58,392 nucleotides of DNA from Sulfurimonas crateris (GTDB lineage: Bacteria; Campylobacterota; Campylobacteria; Campylobacterales; Sulfurimonadaceae), in contig CAMCYC010000008.1 in NCBI GenBank assembly GCA_945883795.1, positions 1-58,392 of the forward strand, in the 5' to 3' direction. The notes beneath the pieces were generated by a model. That model saw only the letters and a list, made by a program, of their open reading frames with translations, made no database searches and was not told the origin of the DNA. Shown in pieces: positions 34,726 through 43,522 of the stretch. A program made the translations under genes and the position numbers. The first letter of the stretch is position 1; every line of letters starts with the position of its first letter.

Positions 34726-36651
34726 CTAGAAATTTATAATTTCATTATCTTTTAATATTATAGGCTCCCATTTTCCTTTATATTGCTCTATTTCATTTTT
34801 CATTTTATCTATAAAACTAGGTTTAATATGATTAATAAATAAAGAAATATCATCTCTTTTAAGTGGTGCTAATTTTTCAAATAATAATTGTGGGGTTAAA
34901 TGCTTACTTTCTTTTGCTAAATTTTTCATACTTGATGGAAAGGAACACTCTACTATTATTTTATGTATATCTTCTCTAGCGTCAATAATTTCTATCACAT
35001 TATCAAGTGAATAAGTATCTGCCGTAATTAACATAGATTTCTTATTCTTTGTGACTATATATCCACAACTTGGTACTGTATGATCTGTTGGAAATGCTTC
35101 TATAGTTTCGTTATTGCCTATATCATATTTCACACCAAACTCTATTTCAGTATATGTAACAGCTTTATCTTCAGATGCATGCATATTGATTATTGAAAAA
35201 TCTGGCCATATAATATCGTTTAAGTAATGTTTTTTAATTGCTTTAATTGTCTCTGGAAGTCCTATGAGATTTAAGCTTTTATTTCGAAGAATAAAATAAT
35301 TATCTATAATATATGAAATATCAGAGATATGGTCTAAATGGGAATGTGTCAACCAAATATTTTCTATTTTTGCACTTTTTTCTTCCAATGGCTCCAATAA
35401 ATTCCCAGCATCTATCACATTTTTTTCATTTAAATAAAAAGCACTCGTTCCAAAACCTTTTGCTTTTGTACCATACGCTCCAAGTATAGTAATTGAATCC
35501 ATTTTTTTTTCTGGTTTTTTTTGTCCTACTTCTTCAAAAGTGTCTTTAAAAGTTTCTCGAATCTCCAAAAACTTATTTAAATTATCAAAAAATATATCTA
35601 TCAACTTAGGGTCAAAATGTTCTCCCCTTTCCTCTCGAAAAAGATTAAAAATTCGTTCATCATCCCAAGCCTTTTTATAACACCTATCAGAACCAAGTGC
35701 ATCAAACACATCTGCTAAAGCTGTAATACGCCCATATATATGTATCTCTTCAGCTTTGAGACGATTAGGATATCCTGTCCCATTCCATTTTTCATGATGT
35801 TCGTAAGCAACAATTGAAGCCGCTTTTAAAAGTGGTCTGTCCGATTTTTTTAACATTTCGTAGCCTAAAGCTGCATGCGTTTCCATAATAACTCTTTCAT
35901 GAGCATCGAAACGACCAGGTTTATTGAGGATTGAATCGGGTATCGCAACTTTTCCAATATCATGCATAGGACTTACTTGCTTGAGTGTTTCTGCCTCTTT
36001 TTCACGTAAACCATACGCTAATGCTAAAATTTTAGAATACTCAGCAACCCTTTTTACATGGTTCCCTGTTTCTTTAGATCTACTTTCTCCAACTGCACCC
36101 ATGGTAAAGATAACTTCTCTTTGAGTTGCTTCAATCTCTTGAGTTAATTTTGCTGAAACTAAAGTCTCTGCAGCATAAGTACTTGCCAGCATCAAGCGTT
36201 GCATGTCATCTTGATCAAAGACACCGCTTGAACCTTGGTGATTAATCACTTGAAATGCACCTATAATTTCATCATCATTGTCATACATCGGTATAACCAT
36301 CATGCTTTTAGTGGTGTAACCAGTCTTTTTATCAATATCTGGATTGAATCTACTATCAGAATAAACATCATCAATAATAATTTTTTTACCATTTACAATT
36401 GAGTGTCCAACAATTCCTGAATTGATTGGTAATTCAATAGCATCCATTCCATGAGCGACCTTTGTCCATATCTTAGTTTTTGCGTCATTTACAACCCAAA
36501 GAGTACATCTATCAGAACTTGTCAACGCTCTACCCATATTTGCAAGAACCATAAGAATCTCGTCATAATTTCTTAAAGAAGAAACTTCTGTCAAATATAC
36601 AAATACCAATTGCAAAATCTCATGTGCATCTAAAGTTCTCGCATGTTTCAT
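34726..36651 (-). CDS. GAF / HD-GYP / metallo-beta-lactamase fusion, putative cyclic-nucleotide phosphodiesterase
   Basis: A 641-residue cytoplasmic protein of three parts. A GAF sensor domain spans about 10-165. An HD-GYP domain spans about 180-370 with MHDIGK (229-234), YEHHEKWNGTGYP (283-295) and a conserved tail, so it should hydrolyse c-di-GMP. A metallo-beta-lactamase-fold domain from about 385 to the end carries THSHLDH (435-441) and a later TDHTVPSCGY; it resembles class II cyclic-nucleotide phosphodiesterases of the CpdP type. HD-GYP with a GAF is common, but the added MBL part is not. The combination suggests cross-talk between two second messengers. The substrate of the MBL part is inferred. 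Confidence 0.85.
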   Translation of the reverse strand: MKHARTLDAHEILQLVFVYLTEVSSLRNYDEILMVLANMGRALTSSDRCTLWVVNDAKTKIWTKVAHGMDAIELPINSGIVGHSIVNGKKIIIDDVYSDSRFNPDIDKKTGYTTKSMMVIPMYDNDDEIIGAFQVINHQGSSGVFDQDDMQRLMLASTYAAETLVSAKLTQEIEATQREVIFTMGAVGESRSKETGNHVKRVAEYSKILALAYGLREKEAETLKQVSPMHDIGKVAIPDSILNKPGRFDAHERVIMETHAALGYEMLKKSDRPLLKAASIVAYEHHEKWNGTGYPNRLKAEEIHIYGRITALADVFDALGSDRCYKKAWDDERIFNLFREERGEHFDPKLIDIFFDNLNKFLEIRETFKDTFEEVGQKKPEKKMDSITILGAYGTKAKGFGTSAFYLNEKNVIDAGNLLEPLEEKSAKIENIWLTHSHLDHISDISYIIDNYFILRNKSLNLIGLPETIKAIKKHYLNDIIWPDFSIINMHASEDKAVTYTEIEFGVKYDIGNNETIEAFPTDHTVPSCGYIVTKNKKSMLITADTYSLDNVIEIIDAREDIHKIIVECSFPSSMKNLAKESKHLTPQLLFEKLAPLKRDDISLFINHIKPSFIDKMKNEIEQYKGKWEPIILKDNEIINF

Positions 36652-36692
36652 AATTTACTCCTACTATAATAAAGAATTTTATGATAAAAAAT

Positions 36693-37661
36693 TTAAATTT
36701 TACCAACTAAATCTTGTTTGATATCTCTTAAAAGTGTTTCCCTTAAGTATTTATCACTAGGAATCATAAAATTATTTTGTATTTTTTCATCCCCAACACT
36801 TTTCCATCTTTTGGAACTTGCAAATAAACTATCAGCAAAAAATGTCATAGTTGCAGTACCGACCAACGAAGCAAGATGATATGTTCCTGTTGAAGTACTC
36901 ACAAAAAGTTTAAAATTACTTATTAGTTTTGCAAAATATATTAAACCATCAAGAGAAAGATAAAAAACAACATTCATCGATACAAATCTATTTTGCATCT
37001 CTTCATAAAGATTTACCTCATCTGGTCCAAAAGTTAGAACAACTTGATACTTATTTTGTTTGAGCACTTCTTTTATGATAACTTCATACTCATCAAGAGT
37101 CCAATTCGCATCACTAGAACCACCAAAGCCAATGTGAAAAGCTATCACCTCTTTTTCTATCTTGTTATTTGAACAAAAAACTTCATAGACTTTTCTAGCA
37201 TCTGCAAACTCTAAAAGAGGTTTTCTGTACTCCAAATGTATATCCCTAAACAGAGTTTTGACAAGTTGCAAATTATATTCAAATTCTGCCATTTTCACTT
37301 CACTTCGTCTTTGTGTCACTCGATGTGTGTAAAAAATTTGTGCTATTTTTGTAGCTGGAGCTATCCGTTTTGGAATTTTGGCTAAAAACTGTGCGATAGC
37401 TACACGAGTATTCGAAAAAAGGGTTATTGAAATATCTATTTGCGCATCATGTAATTGTTTGGCAAATGCAAAAATACTACTTTTTCCATCATCAACTATC
37501 ACCTCATCAATAAAATCACATGACAATGCCAAAGCTTGATTAAGTGGAGCTACACATGCAATAATTTTATTGAGAGGATTATATTGCTTTAAAATATACA
37601 TGGAAGGAAGTGCTGTTATAAAATCACCAAGTTTATCGGTCCTCACCACTAAAATATTCAT
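36693..37661 (-). CDS. GT9 family heptosyltransferase
   Basis: A 322-residue ADP-heptose:LPS heptosyltransferase-type protein. The N-terminal ILVVRTDKLGDFITALPS and the C-terminal FVSTSTGTYHLASLVGTATM segment, where ADP-heptose binds, are typical. It transfers heptose to the growing LPS core at the inner membrane. It resembles the WaaC/WaaF group but which position it adds is unclear. The ATG at 37661 is preferred to the TTG at 37664; it overlaps the stop of ligE by one base. Confidence 0.82.
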   Translation of the reverse strand: MNILVVRTDKLGDFITALPSMYILKQYNPLNKIIACVAPLNQALALSCDFIDEVIVDDGKSSIFAFAKQLHDAQIDISITLFSNTRVAIAQFLAKIPKRIAPATKIAQIFYTHRVTQRRSEVKMAEFEYNLQLVKTLFRDIHLEYRKPLLEFADARKVYEVFCSNNKIEKEVIAFHIGFGGSSDANWTLDEYEVIIKEVLKQNKYQVVLTFGPDEVNLYEEMQNRFVSMNVVFYLSLDGLIYFAKLISNFKLFVSTSTGTYHLASLVGTATMTFFADSLFASSKRWKSVGDEKIQNNFMIPSDKYLRETLLRDIKQDLVGKI

Positions 37662-38482
37662 CAATCTTTTCGCACTCTTACAAATGAAGTAAACTTTGGT
37701 TTTTTATTTTTTGTAAAACCAAAATATTTAAAAGTTATAATAGAACCTAATTCTGGTGGATTTTTTCTATCATAGTTACTAAAGCCAGTTCCAATATTGA
37801 ATATAATACCATCATTCAGTACGACAATCAAACTTCCCATCATCCCCTTAAATTTTCCAGTGCCCTCTTTATAACCCATAACTTTGCCTTCCATGTCTTG
37901 TCCAAGTTTTACTTTTAAAACAGAGTTACTTCTCCCCTCAAAATAATCTTTTGAACCATCTTTAATCATAACACCCTCACCGCCTTTAGCTATAATATTT
38001 TTCAAAAATTCATCAAGTTGTTTTTTAGTATGGCATATTTTTTGTTCTATGATTCGCACATGAGATAAATTATTTTGAGTAATATATATTTGTGCCTTTT
38101 CAAGCCTACTCAAAAAATCTCCTTTGGCATGGGGAACTTCAAAAATATTATAAGTGATTTGCTCCCATGGAGTTTCTGAGATTTCATCTAAGACAATAGA
38201 CTGTACATTTTCAAAGTCACCCCGTTTACTCCAAAGCTCACCATCGAGTTCAAATGGGGGAAAGTTTTTTATAAATGAAGCAGGAGGATGAAAAACTTTG
38301 TCTTGCCTTGTAACTAACTTTTTACCGTCCCAATATGCTCTAATACCATCAAGTTTTTCTGACATCAACCAACCTGAAATATTTTGGTCTTTATAAATTA
38401 ACGCTTTTTGTAATGTCAAAGCATTTAAATTAAGTAAAATCAAAAAGATAAATACAAAAAACTTAGGTAGTTTTATTTTCAT
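37661..38482 (-). CDS. ligE: Periplasmic ATP-dependent DNA ligase (LigE-type)
   Basis: A 273-residue minimal ATP-dependent ligase with an N-terminal signal peptide (MKIKLPKFFVFIFLILLNLN, cleavage near the ALT that follows). The nucleophile motif is EKLDG, Lys43, followed by FELDGELW (motif III), GGEGVMIKD (motif IV) and VLKVKL (motif V), then an OB-fold. The export signal is the mark of Lig E, thought to seal incoming DNA in the periplasm during natural transformation. It overlaps a heptosyltransferase gene, which looks like operon packing without functional link. Confidence 0.88.
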   Translation of the reverse strand: MKIKLPKFFVFIFLILLNLNALTLQKALIYKDQNISGWLMSEKLDGIRAYWDGKKLVTRQDKVFHPPASFIKNFPPFELDGELWSKRGDFENVQSIVLDEISETPWEQITYNIFEVPHAKGDFLSRLEKAQIYITQNNLSHVRIIEQKICHTKKQLDEFLKNIIAKGGEGVMIKDGSKDYFEGRSNSVLKVKLGQDMEGKVMGYKEGTGKFKGMMGSLIVVLNDGIIFNIGTGFSNYDRKNPPELGSIITFKYFGFTKNKKPKFTSFVRVRKD

Positions 38483-38712
38483 CGCTATCCCATTTGTGTA
38501 AAATACACACCATTTACAATTCTTACAAAACCTATACGAATTACCGATATTTTCATTTTCTCATTATCCGCCATTTTTTGATTGAGGATTTTACATTAAA
38601 AAGGATATAATTTTACTTACAAATATAAGGAATTATTATTGCATTTTCACAATCAAAATAGACAATTTATTTCAGCAAATTTTTTTAGCTTTTTTTTGTT
38701 AATGAGCCAAAA
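38483..38712. other. Divergent intergenic region between ligE and the glycosidase-like gene
   Basis: 230 nt separating oppositely transcribed genes. It is AT-rich with T-tracts. Promoters for both directions must lie here, but no element was distinct enough to call. Confidence 0.4.
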
Positions 38713-39990
38713 TTGAAAATACCGTTTGAATGGGATAATTACTCCGACCAGCCCTACCAAATTAAAGACAAAAACTATAAAAAAAGAATGCGTAAAAAAG
38801 AGTTATTTTCGCTCATAAAAACTTTTTTATTAGCACTTTTCATACTCCCTATTTCACTTATCATGATGCCATTTGTGAGAAGAAAAGAGATAAATTCAAG
38901 CACTTTTTTTTCACTTGGTGTTGATTTTCAAAGAGAGCCAAAAATCACTTTAGAACTTTTAGAAGAACTTCAAGTTGAGAGGATTGTAATCCGTTTTAAA
39001 CTTTGGGAGATAGAAACTTTAGCAGAATTGCTAACTTTTGTTTTAGCTAGTAAAGAAAAAAAAATCACCCTTAAAATCCTTCAAGATAGAGAACATATAG
39101 AAGATTTAGCACTTTTAGAAAAAGATTTACGAACTATTTTTACAGCACTCAATGGACTTATAGAAATTTATGAGATTGGCTCAACTATCAACAGAGCAAA
39201 ATGGGGATTTTTTAGTGTTGATGAATATAGCCGTTTTTACCAAATTGCTTATAATTTAAAAAAACTTGAATTTCCAGATGTAAAGCTTATTGGAAGTGGC
39301 GTAATAGATTTTGAGTACCATTTTACTACACATACACTTTTTAATTTTTTCAAATACCGCTATGACGGAATTGCATCACTTCTTTATGTAGACAGAAGAG
39401 GCGCACCTGAAAATATGCAGATGGGATTTGCTTTATCCGATAAAATTGCACTTCTTAGTACAATGGTTTGGATAAGCCCAAAAACAAAAAATATTTTGCA
39501 CATTACTGAAATAAATTGGCCACTTTCAAACACTGCACCTTATGCGCCAACAAGTGAACATGAATGTGTTAGCGAAGACATATATGCAGATTACATGCTT
39601 CGTTATTATTTACTAGCTTTTGCATCCCAACAAGTAGATTCTGTTTCGTGGCATCAGCTCATCGCAGCTGGTTATGGACTAATAGATAATAGAGAAACAC
39701 TCAAAAAACGCCCAGCATTTTATACTTATAAAAACATGATAGAACATCTTAGAAATGCTCAATTTCTACGCATGGATATAATAAGAGGGTATTATATTCT
39801 TCAATGTTTAGTCGACAACAAACTTTTACAACTCCATTGGTCACTCTCTCCAACAACACTTCAAAATGAATCTTATTTTGAAGTGTTTTCTCGTGATGGA
39901 GAAAAAATAGAAAAAGAAATTTTAGAGATTGGCTCCTCGCCAATTTATATCTATATTATAGATAAGGTAGAAGCAAATGATAAAAAATAG
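38713..39990 (+). CDS. Membrane-anchored glycosidase-like protein, possibly inactive
   Basis: A 425-residue protein with one N-terminal transmembrane helix (about 34-54), then a periplasmic part that follows a TIM-barrel clan GH-A outline. EIGSTINRAKWG (154-165) sits where such enzymes have the acid/base motif GNE; Ser157-Thr158 replace Asn-Glu. ITEINWP (264-270) carries a plausible nucleophile Glu266. It may therefore be a non-classical or binding-only glycosidase homologue. The TTG start at 38713 is the only one covering the N-terminus and has a weak ribosome-binding site. It overlaps the PAP2 gene by 14 nt. Confidence 0.6.
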   Translation: MKIPFEWDNYSDQPYQIKDKNYKKRMRKKELFSLIKTFLLALFILPISLIMMPFVRRKEINSSTFFSLGVDFQREPKITLELLEELQVERIVIRFKLWEIETLAELLTFVLASKEKKITLKILQDREHIEDLALLEKDLRTIFTALNGLIEIYEIGSTINRAKWGFFSVDEYSRFYQIAYNLKKLEFPDVKLIGSGVIDFEYHFTTHTLFNFFKYRYDGIASLLYVDRRGAPENMQMGFALSDKIALLSTMVWISPKTKNILHITEINWPLSNTAPYAPTSEHECVSEDIYADYMLRYYLLAFASQQVDSVSWHQLIAAGYGLIDNRETLKKRPAFYTYKNMIEHLRNAQFLRMDIIRGYYILQCLVDNKLLQLHWSLSPTTLQNESYFEVFSRDGEKIEKEILEIGSSPIYIYIIDKVEANDKK

Positions 39991-40645
39991 ATTTTTAAAT
40001 GTACCATTTTATATATGGCTCTCTTTTATAGTTTTATCTTTAATTTTCGTTTTTCTCCCAGAAATTGATATTTTTGTATCTAATTTATTTTATGATGGTA
40101 CAATATTTACAGCAAAACACACATTTTTAGAAGAGTTTTTTTACCGCTCTGTACAACCACTTATCTTACTATTTTCAATTATAACTATCCTTATTTTTTT
40201 CTACAATCTATTTATGAAGAAAACGCTCTTAAATATCAATGCAAAAAAATTTTTATACCTATTTTTAGTTTTAAGTATTGCCCCTGGACTTATTGTAAAT
40301 GTCATATTAAAAGACAACTGGGGAAGACCTCGACCAGCTCAAACTACGAAATTTGGTGGAGAGATGAGTTTTAAGCCTGCGTTTATACCAAGTAACCAAG
40401 ATGGATACTCTTTTTCCTCAGGTCATGCCGCTGCTGCTTTTTCACTTATGGGTTTTGCACTTTTAGCAAAGCGAAGAAAAAAATTATGGATAGGTCTTGC
40501 TTTAACTTATGGAACTTTTGTAAGTGTTGCAAGAATTGCGTCTGGTGGGCATTTTTTTAGTGATGTTGTAACCTCATTTTTTTTAGTTTATATTTTCACA
40601 CATATATTTTATAAACTTATTTTTAAAGAAGATAGTAATGTATAA
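39977..40645 (+). CDS. PAP2-family membrane phosphatase
   Basis: A 222-residue inner-membrane protein with about six helices and the three-part phosphatase signature: KDNWGRPRP, SFSSGHAAAA and RIASGGHFFSD. Members act on lipid phosphates such as undecaprenyl pyrophosphate, phosphatidylglycerol phosphate or the lipid A phosphates (LpxE/LpxF). Its place among LPS-core genes favours an envelope lipid substrate. It overlaps both neighbours, by 14 nt and 8 nt. Confidence 0.87.
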   Translation: MIKNRFLNVPFYIWLSFIVLSLIFVFLPEIDIFVSNLFYDGTIFTAKHTFLEEFFYRSVQPLILLFSIITILIFFYNLFMKKTLLNINAKKFLYLFLVLSIAPGLIVNVILKDNWGRPRPAQTTKFGGEMSFKPAFIPSNQDGYSFSSGHAAAAFSLMGFALLAKRRKKLWIGLALTYGTFVSVARIASGGHFFSDVVTSFFLVYIFTHIFYKLIFKEDSNV

Positions 40646-42551
40646 AAATCAATTTACTCAAATTATATCAATCCTATTTTTGAGCTTTTTAACACTCATG
40701 GCAATTAGAATTACACTGTATAACTTTTATCAAGAGGATTTTTCTGACCTCACAAATAAAGAGTTTTATGCCTCACTTTTTATGGGTTTTCGGGTAGACA
40801 TGATTACCATTTTTACTTTTTCATCTCCATTTATTTTATTACTTATTTTTACTCTCAAACCCAAACATAGAGGTATTATTGGAACTCTCTGGGCTAGTAT
40901 CTTAAGTATTATTTTTATACTTAGTTTTAGTGATGTTCTTTATTACGACTATATTCATAGACATATCTCAAATGAAATTTTTAATCTCAAAGATGATTTT
41001 GATATTATTGTTGGTATGCTATTTGGTTCTATGCTCCGCTATACAGTTGGAGCAATTATTTTTACTATTTTATTTTTATATATTGTTTATGTAATATTTA
41101 TTCATAAATTGCAAAACTTCATCATAGGGAAAAAGCTTTTTATCTTCACGCTCATAACAATTGCTCTTGTCTTTATAGGGATACGCAATAATTTTGGAGG
41201 AAAAAGTTTTGGCAGTAGTGATGCGTATGCAGTGAATAAAGTGAGTAGTGGCAATTTAGCACTGAATGGTTTTTTTACTATTTATCGAACAGCAAAAGTA
41301 ACACAAAAACATAATCTTCTCCCTTTGGATGAGGCAATAAAAATAACACAAGATGCTATGCGTTCACCCAACACCCCTTTTACAAATGATAAATACCCAC
41401 TTCTTCGCTCTTACCAAAAAAAAGATATTCCAAAATATAATGTTGTAATAGTTTTACTTGAATCTTTTGGTGCAGAACATTTAGATGGTTTTACCAAATA
41501 TAAAGAATTAAATGTCACCCCATATTTTAAAAAACTCTCTCAAGAAGGGCTTAAATTTACAAACTTTTATTCTAACGGATATAGGTCTATTTTTGGCATT
41601 ACTTCTATTTTTACAGGAATTACAATTCCATCAGGATTTGAATATCTCGGTAAAGGCTTAGAACTTTCAAATTTGAGCTATCTTGGTCAAGTTGCTAAAA
41701 ATAATGGATATTCAACCATCTCCATGCAAGCAGCAAATCGCCGCTCTTATAGAGTTGATGCTGTAAGTGCTTTAGCTGGATTTGATGAATATTATGGTGC
41801 GCAAGATATGCCAAATGTGGAAACAATAGACAAAGGTAGAGAACCATTAACTGGTACTTATGACTTTAATATGTTTGATTTTTATCACAAAAAATTAAAT
41901 ACCTTAAAAGAACCATTTCTAGGGTTTGCTTTTACCGATTCGACACACTCTGATTTTCATCTCCCTAGTGTAAAATTTGAACGATATCCGCATGATTTAC
42001 AAAACTATAATGGTTCTTTGAATGCCTATATTTATACTGATGATTCTATAAAAAGATTTATGGAAAGCGTTAAAAAAGAGCCTTGGTTTGAAAGAACAAT
42101 TTTTATCTTTACATCTGACCATGGAAGTGGCGATGCATTAAATCCTATTGCAAAACAATACCGTCACAATGATAAACCAATAGCGTCAATAGAGCATTTT
42201 AGAATTCCACTTATTATTTATGCGCCAAAAATTTTTCAGCCTGAAGTAATTACAACTTTAGGGTCTCATAATGATATTTTCCCTACAATAGTAGATATAC
42301 TTGGATGGAAGGCAGATATTACGACTATGGGAAGTTCTTTATTTGATACAAATGTGAGTGAGAGATTTTCGTATTTTTTTGCTGGTAATTTAATAGGTCT
42401 TGTTAGTGATGATGGATATATCAAATATAACTTTAAAAATATTGTTGAAACCTCAGCAGATGAAAACAAAACGCAAAAAATGAAAAAATTACTTTTTTCT
42501 GTTGATACCGCTGAAGCTACACTTTTACAAAAAAATAGTTGGACCAAATGA
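40638..42551 (+). CDS. LTA-synthase/sulfatase-superfamily phospho-head-group transferase
   Basis: A 637-residue protein with five or so N-terminal transmembrane helices (about 1-190) and a periplasmic alkaline-phosphatase-fold domain. The metal motifs VIVLLESFGAEH, the nucleophile region NGYRSIFGITSIFTG and FTSDHGSGD are present. Family members transfer phosphoglycerol or phosphoethanolamine from phospholipids to glycans (LtaS, OpgB). In a Gram-negative envelope cluster it probably decorates LPS or a periplasmic glycan; the donor is not known. Its stop overlaps waaF as ATGA. Confidence 0.8.
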   Translation: MYKNQFTQIISILFLSFLTLMAIRITLYNFYQEDFSDLTNKEFYASLFMGFRVDMITIFTFSSPFILLLIFTLKPKHRGIIGTLWASILSIIFILSFSDVLYYDYIHRHISNEIFNLKDDFDIIVGMLFGSMLRYTVGAIIFTILFLYIVYVIFIHKLQNFIIGKKLFIFTLITIALVFIGIRNNFGGKSFGSSDAYAVNKVSSGNLALNGFFTIYRTAKVTQKHNLLPLDEAIKITQDAMRSPNTPFTNDKYPLLRSYQKKDIPKYNVVIVLLESFGAEHLDGFTKYKELNVTPYFKKLSQEGLKFTNFYSNGYRSIFGITSIFTGITIPSGFEYLGKGLELSNLSYLGQVAKNNGYSTISMQAANRRSYRVDAVSALAGFDEYYGAQDMPNVETIDKGREPLTGTYDFNMFDFYHKKLNTLKEPFLGFAFTDSTHSDFHLPSVKFERYPHDLQNYNGSLNAYIYTDDSIKRFMESVKKEPWFERTIFIFTSDHGSGDALNPIAKQYRHNDKPIASIEHFRIPLIIYAPKIFQPEVITTLGSHNDIFPTIVDILGWKADITTMGSSLFDTNVSERFSYFFAGNLIGLVSDDGYIKYNFKNIVETSADENKTQKMKKLLFSVDTAEATLLQKNSWTK

Positions 42552-43522
42552 AAATTTTAATAATACTCCCAAACTGGTTAGGTGATGCAATCATGGCAAC
42601 TCCTGCAATAGAACTCTTGACATACAATTTTCCAGCTGCAAAGCTTACACTTTTGGGGAGTCATGTAAGTATTGAAGCCCTAAAATACCATCCTCATTGT
42701 GAAAGAGCAATAGTAGATGAAACAAAAAAAGGGTTTAATCGATTTCTTGCAACCTATAAACTTGCACGAAAACTAGGAAAATTTGACTTAGCAATCAATT
42801 TTAGAAATCAAGTTTATTCCTCATTATTACTTCGATTAACCAAAACTGTCGTTTGCGTTGCAAGGCGTTCATGGCATTCGAGATTTTTACTCTCTCATAC
42901 ACCAATAATGCCACCTAATCTCCATCTTGCAATCCAATATGCCAAACTTGCCATGACAAATGCAAGTAGTTTTAATGCATTTGTACCAAATTTAAAACTC
43001 TATATAGAGCCAAAACAGTTCGAAAAACCTATGCTTGGAATCAATGCGGGAGCAACTTATGGAAATGCAAAAAGATGGTATCCAGAGAGATTTGCCGCTG
43101 TGGCAAAAGAGTATTCCAATAGATTTGATATTCTTATTTTTGGTGGTCCAAATGAGGTAAAAATGGCTCAGGAGATTGAAGAGCATTTACTCTCTTTGAA
43201 TGTACAAAATTATACAAATCTAGCTGGAAAAACAAATATAAAAGAACTTTGTGAAAATATTGGAGGATGTTCTTTATTTATCACAAATGATAGCGGACCT
43301 ATGCATGTAGCAGCAGCCTATCAAGTGCCTACAATCTCCATCTTTGGACCAACAAACCATAAAGAAACTTCTCAATGGAATAATGAAAAAAGTAGGATTG
43401 TTCGCCATGACATAGAATGCGCACCATGCATGAAAAGAGAATGTCCACTTAAACACCATGCATGTATGCAAGAGATTACCGCTGACAAAGTGATAGAAGC
43501 TGTAGAAAAACTAGCAATTTAG
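42548..43522 (+). CDS. waaF: LPS heptosyltransferase II-type
   Basis: A 324-residue GT9 enzyme adding the second inner-core heptose. The N-terminal ILIILPNWLGDAIMATPAIE is characteristic of WaaF, and the C-terminal FITNDSGPMHVAAAYQVPTI, then SIFGPTNHKETSQW, is the ADP-heptose site. The ATG at 42548 overlaps the preceding stop, so the reading from 42539 is not needed. The 3' end overlaps the opposite-strand hldE by 4 nt, leaving no space for a bidirectional terminator between them. Confidence 0.92.
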   Translation: MKILIILPNWLGDAIMATPAIELLTYNFPAAKLTLLGSHVSIEALKYHPHCERAIVDETKKGFNRFLATYKLARKLGKFDLAINFRNQVYSSLLLRLTKTVVCVARRSWHSRFLLSHTPIMPPNLHLAIQYAKLAMTNASSFNAFVPNLKLYIEPKQFEKPMLGINAGATYGNAKRWYPERFAAVAKEYSNRFDILIFGGPNEVKMAQEIEEHLLSLNVQNYTNLAGKTNIKELCENIGGCSLFITNDSGPMHVAAAYQVPTISIFGPTNHKETSQWNNEKSRIVRHDIECAPCMKRECPLKHHACMQEITADKVIEAVEKLAI

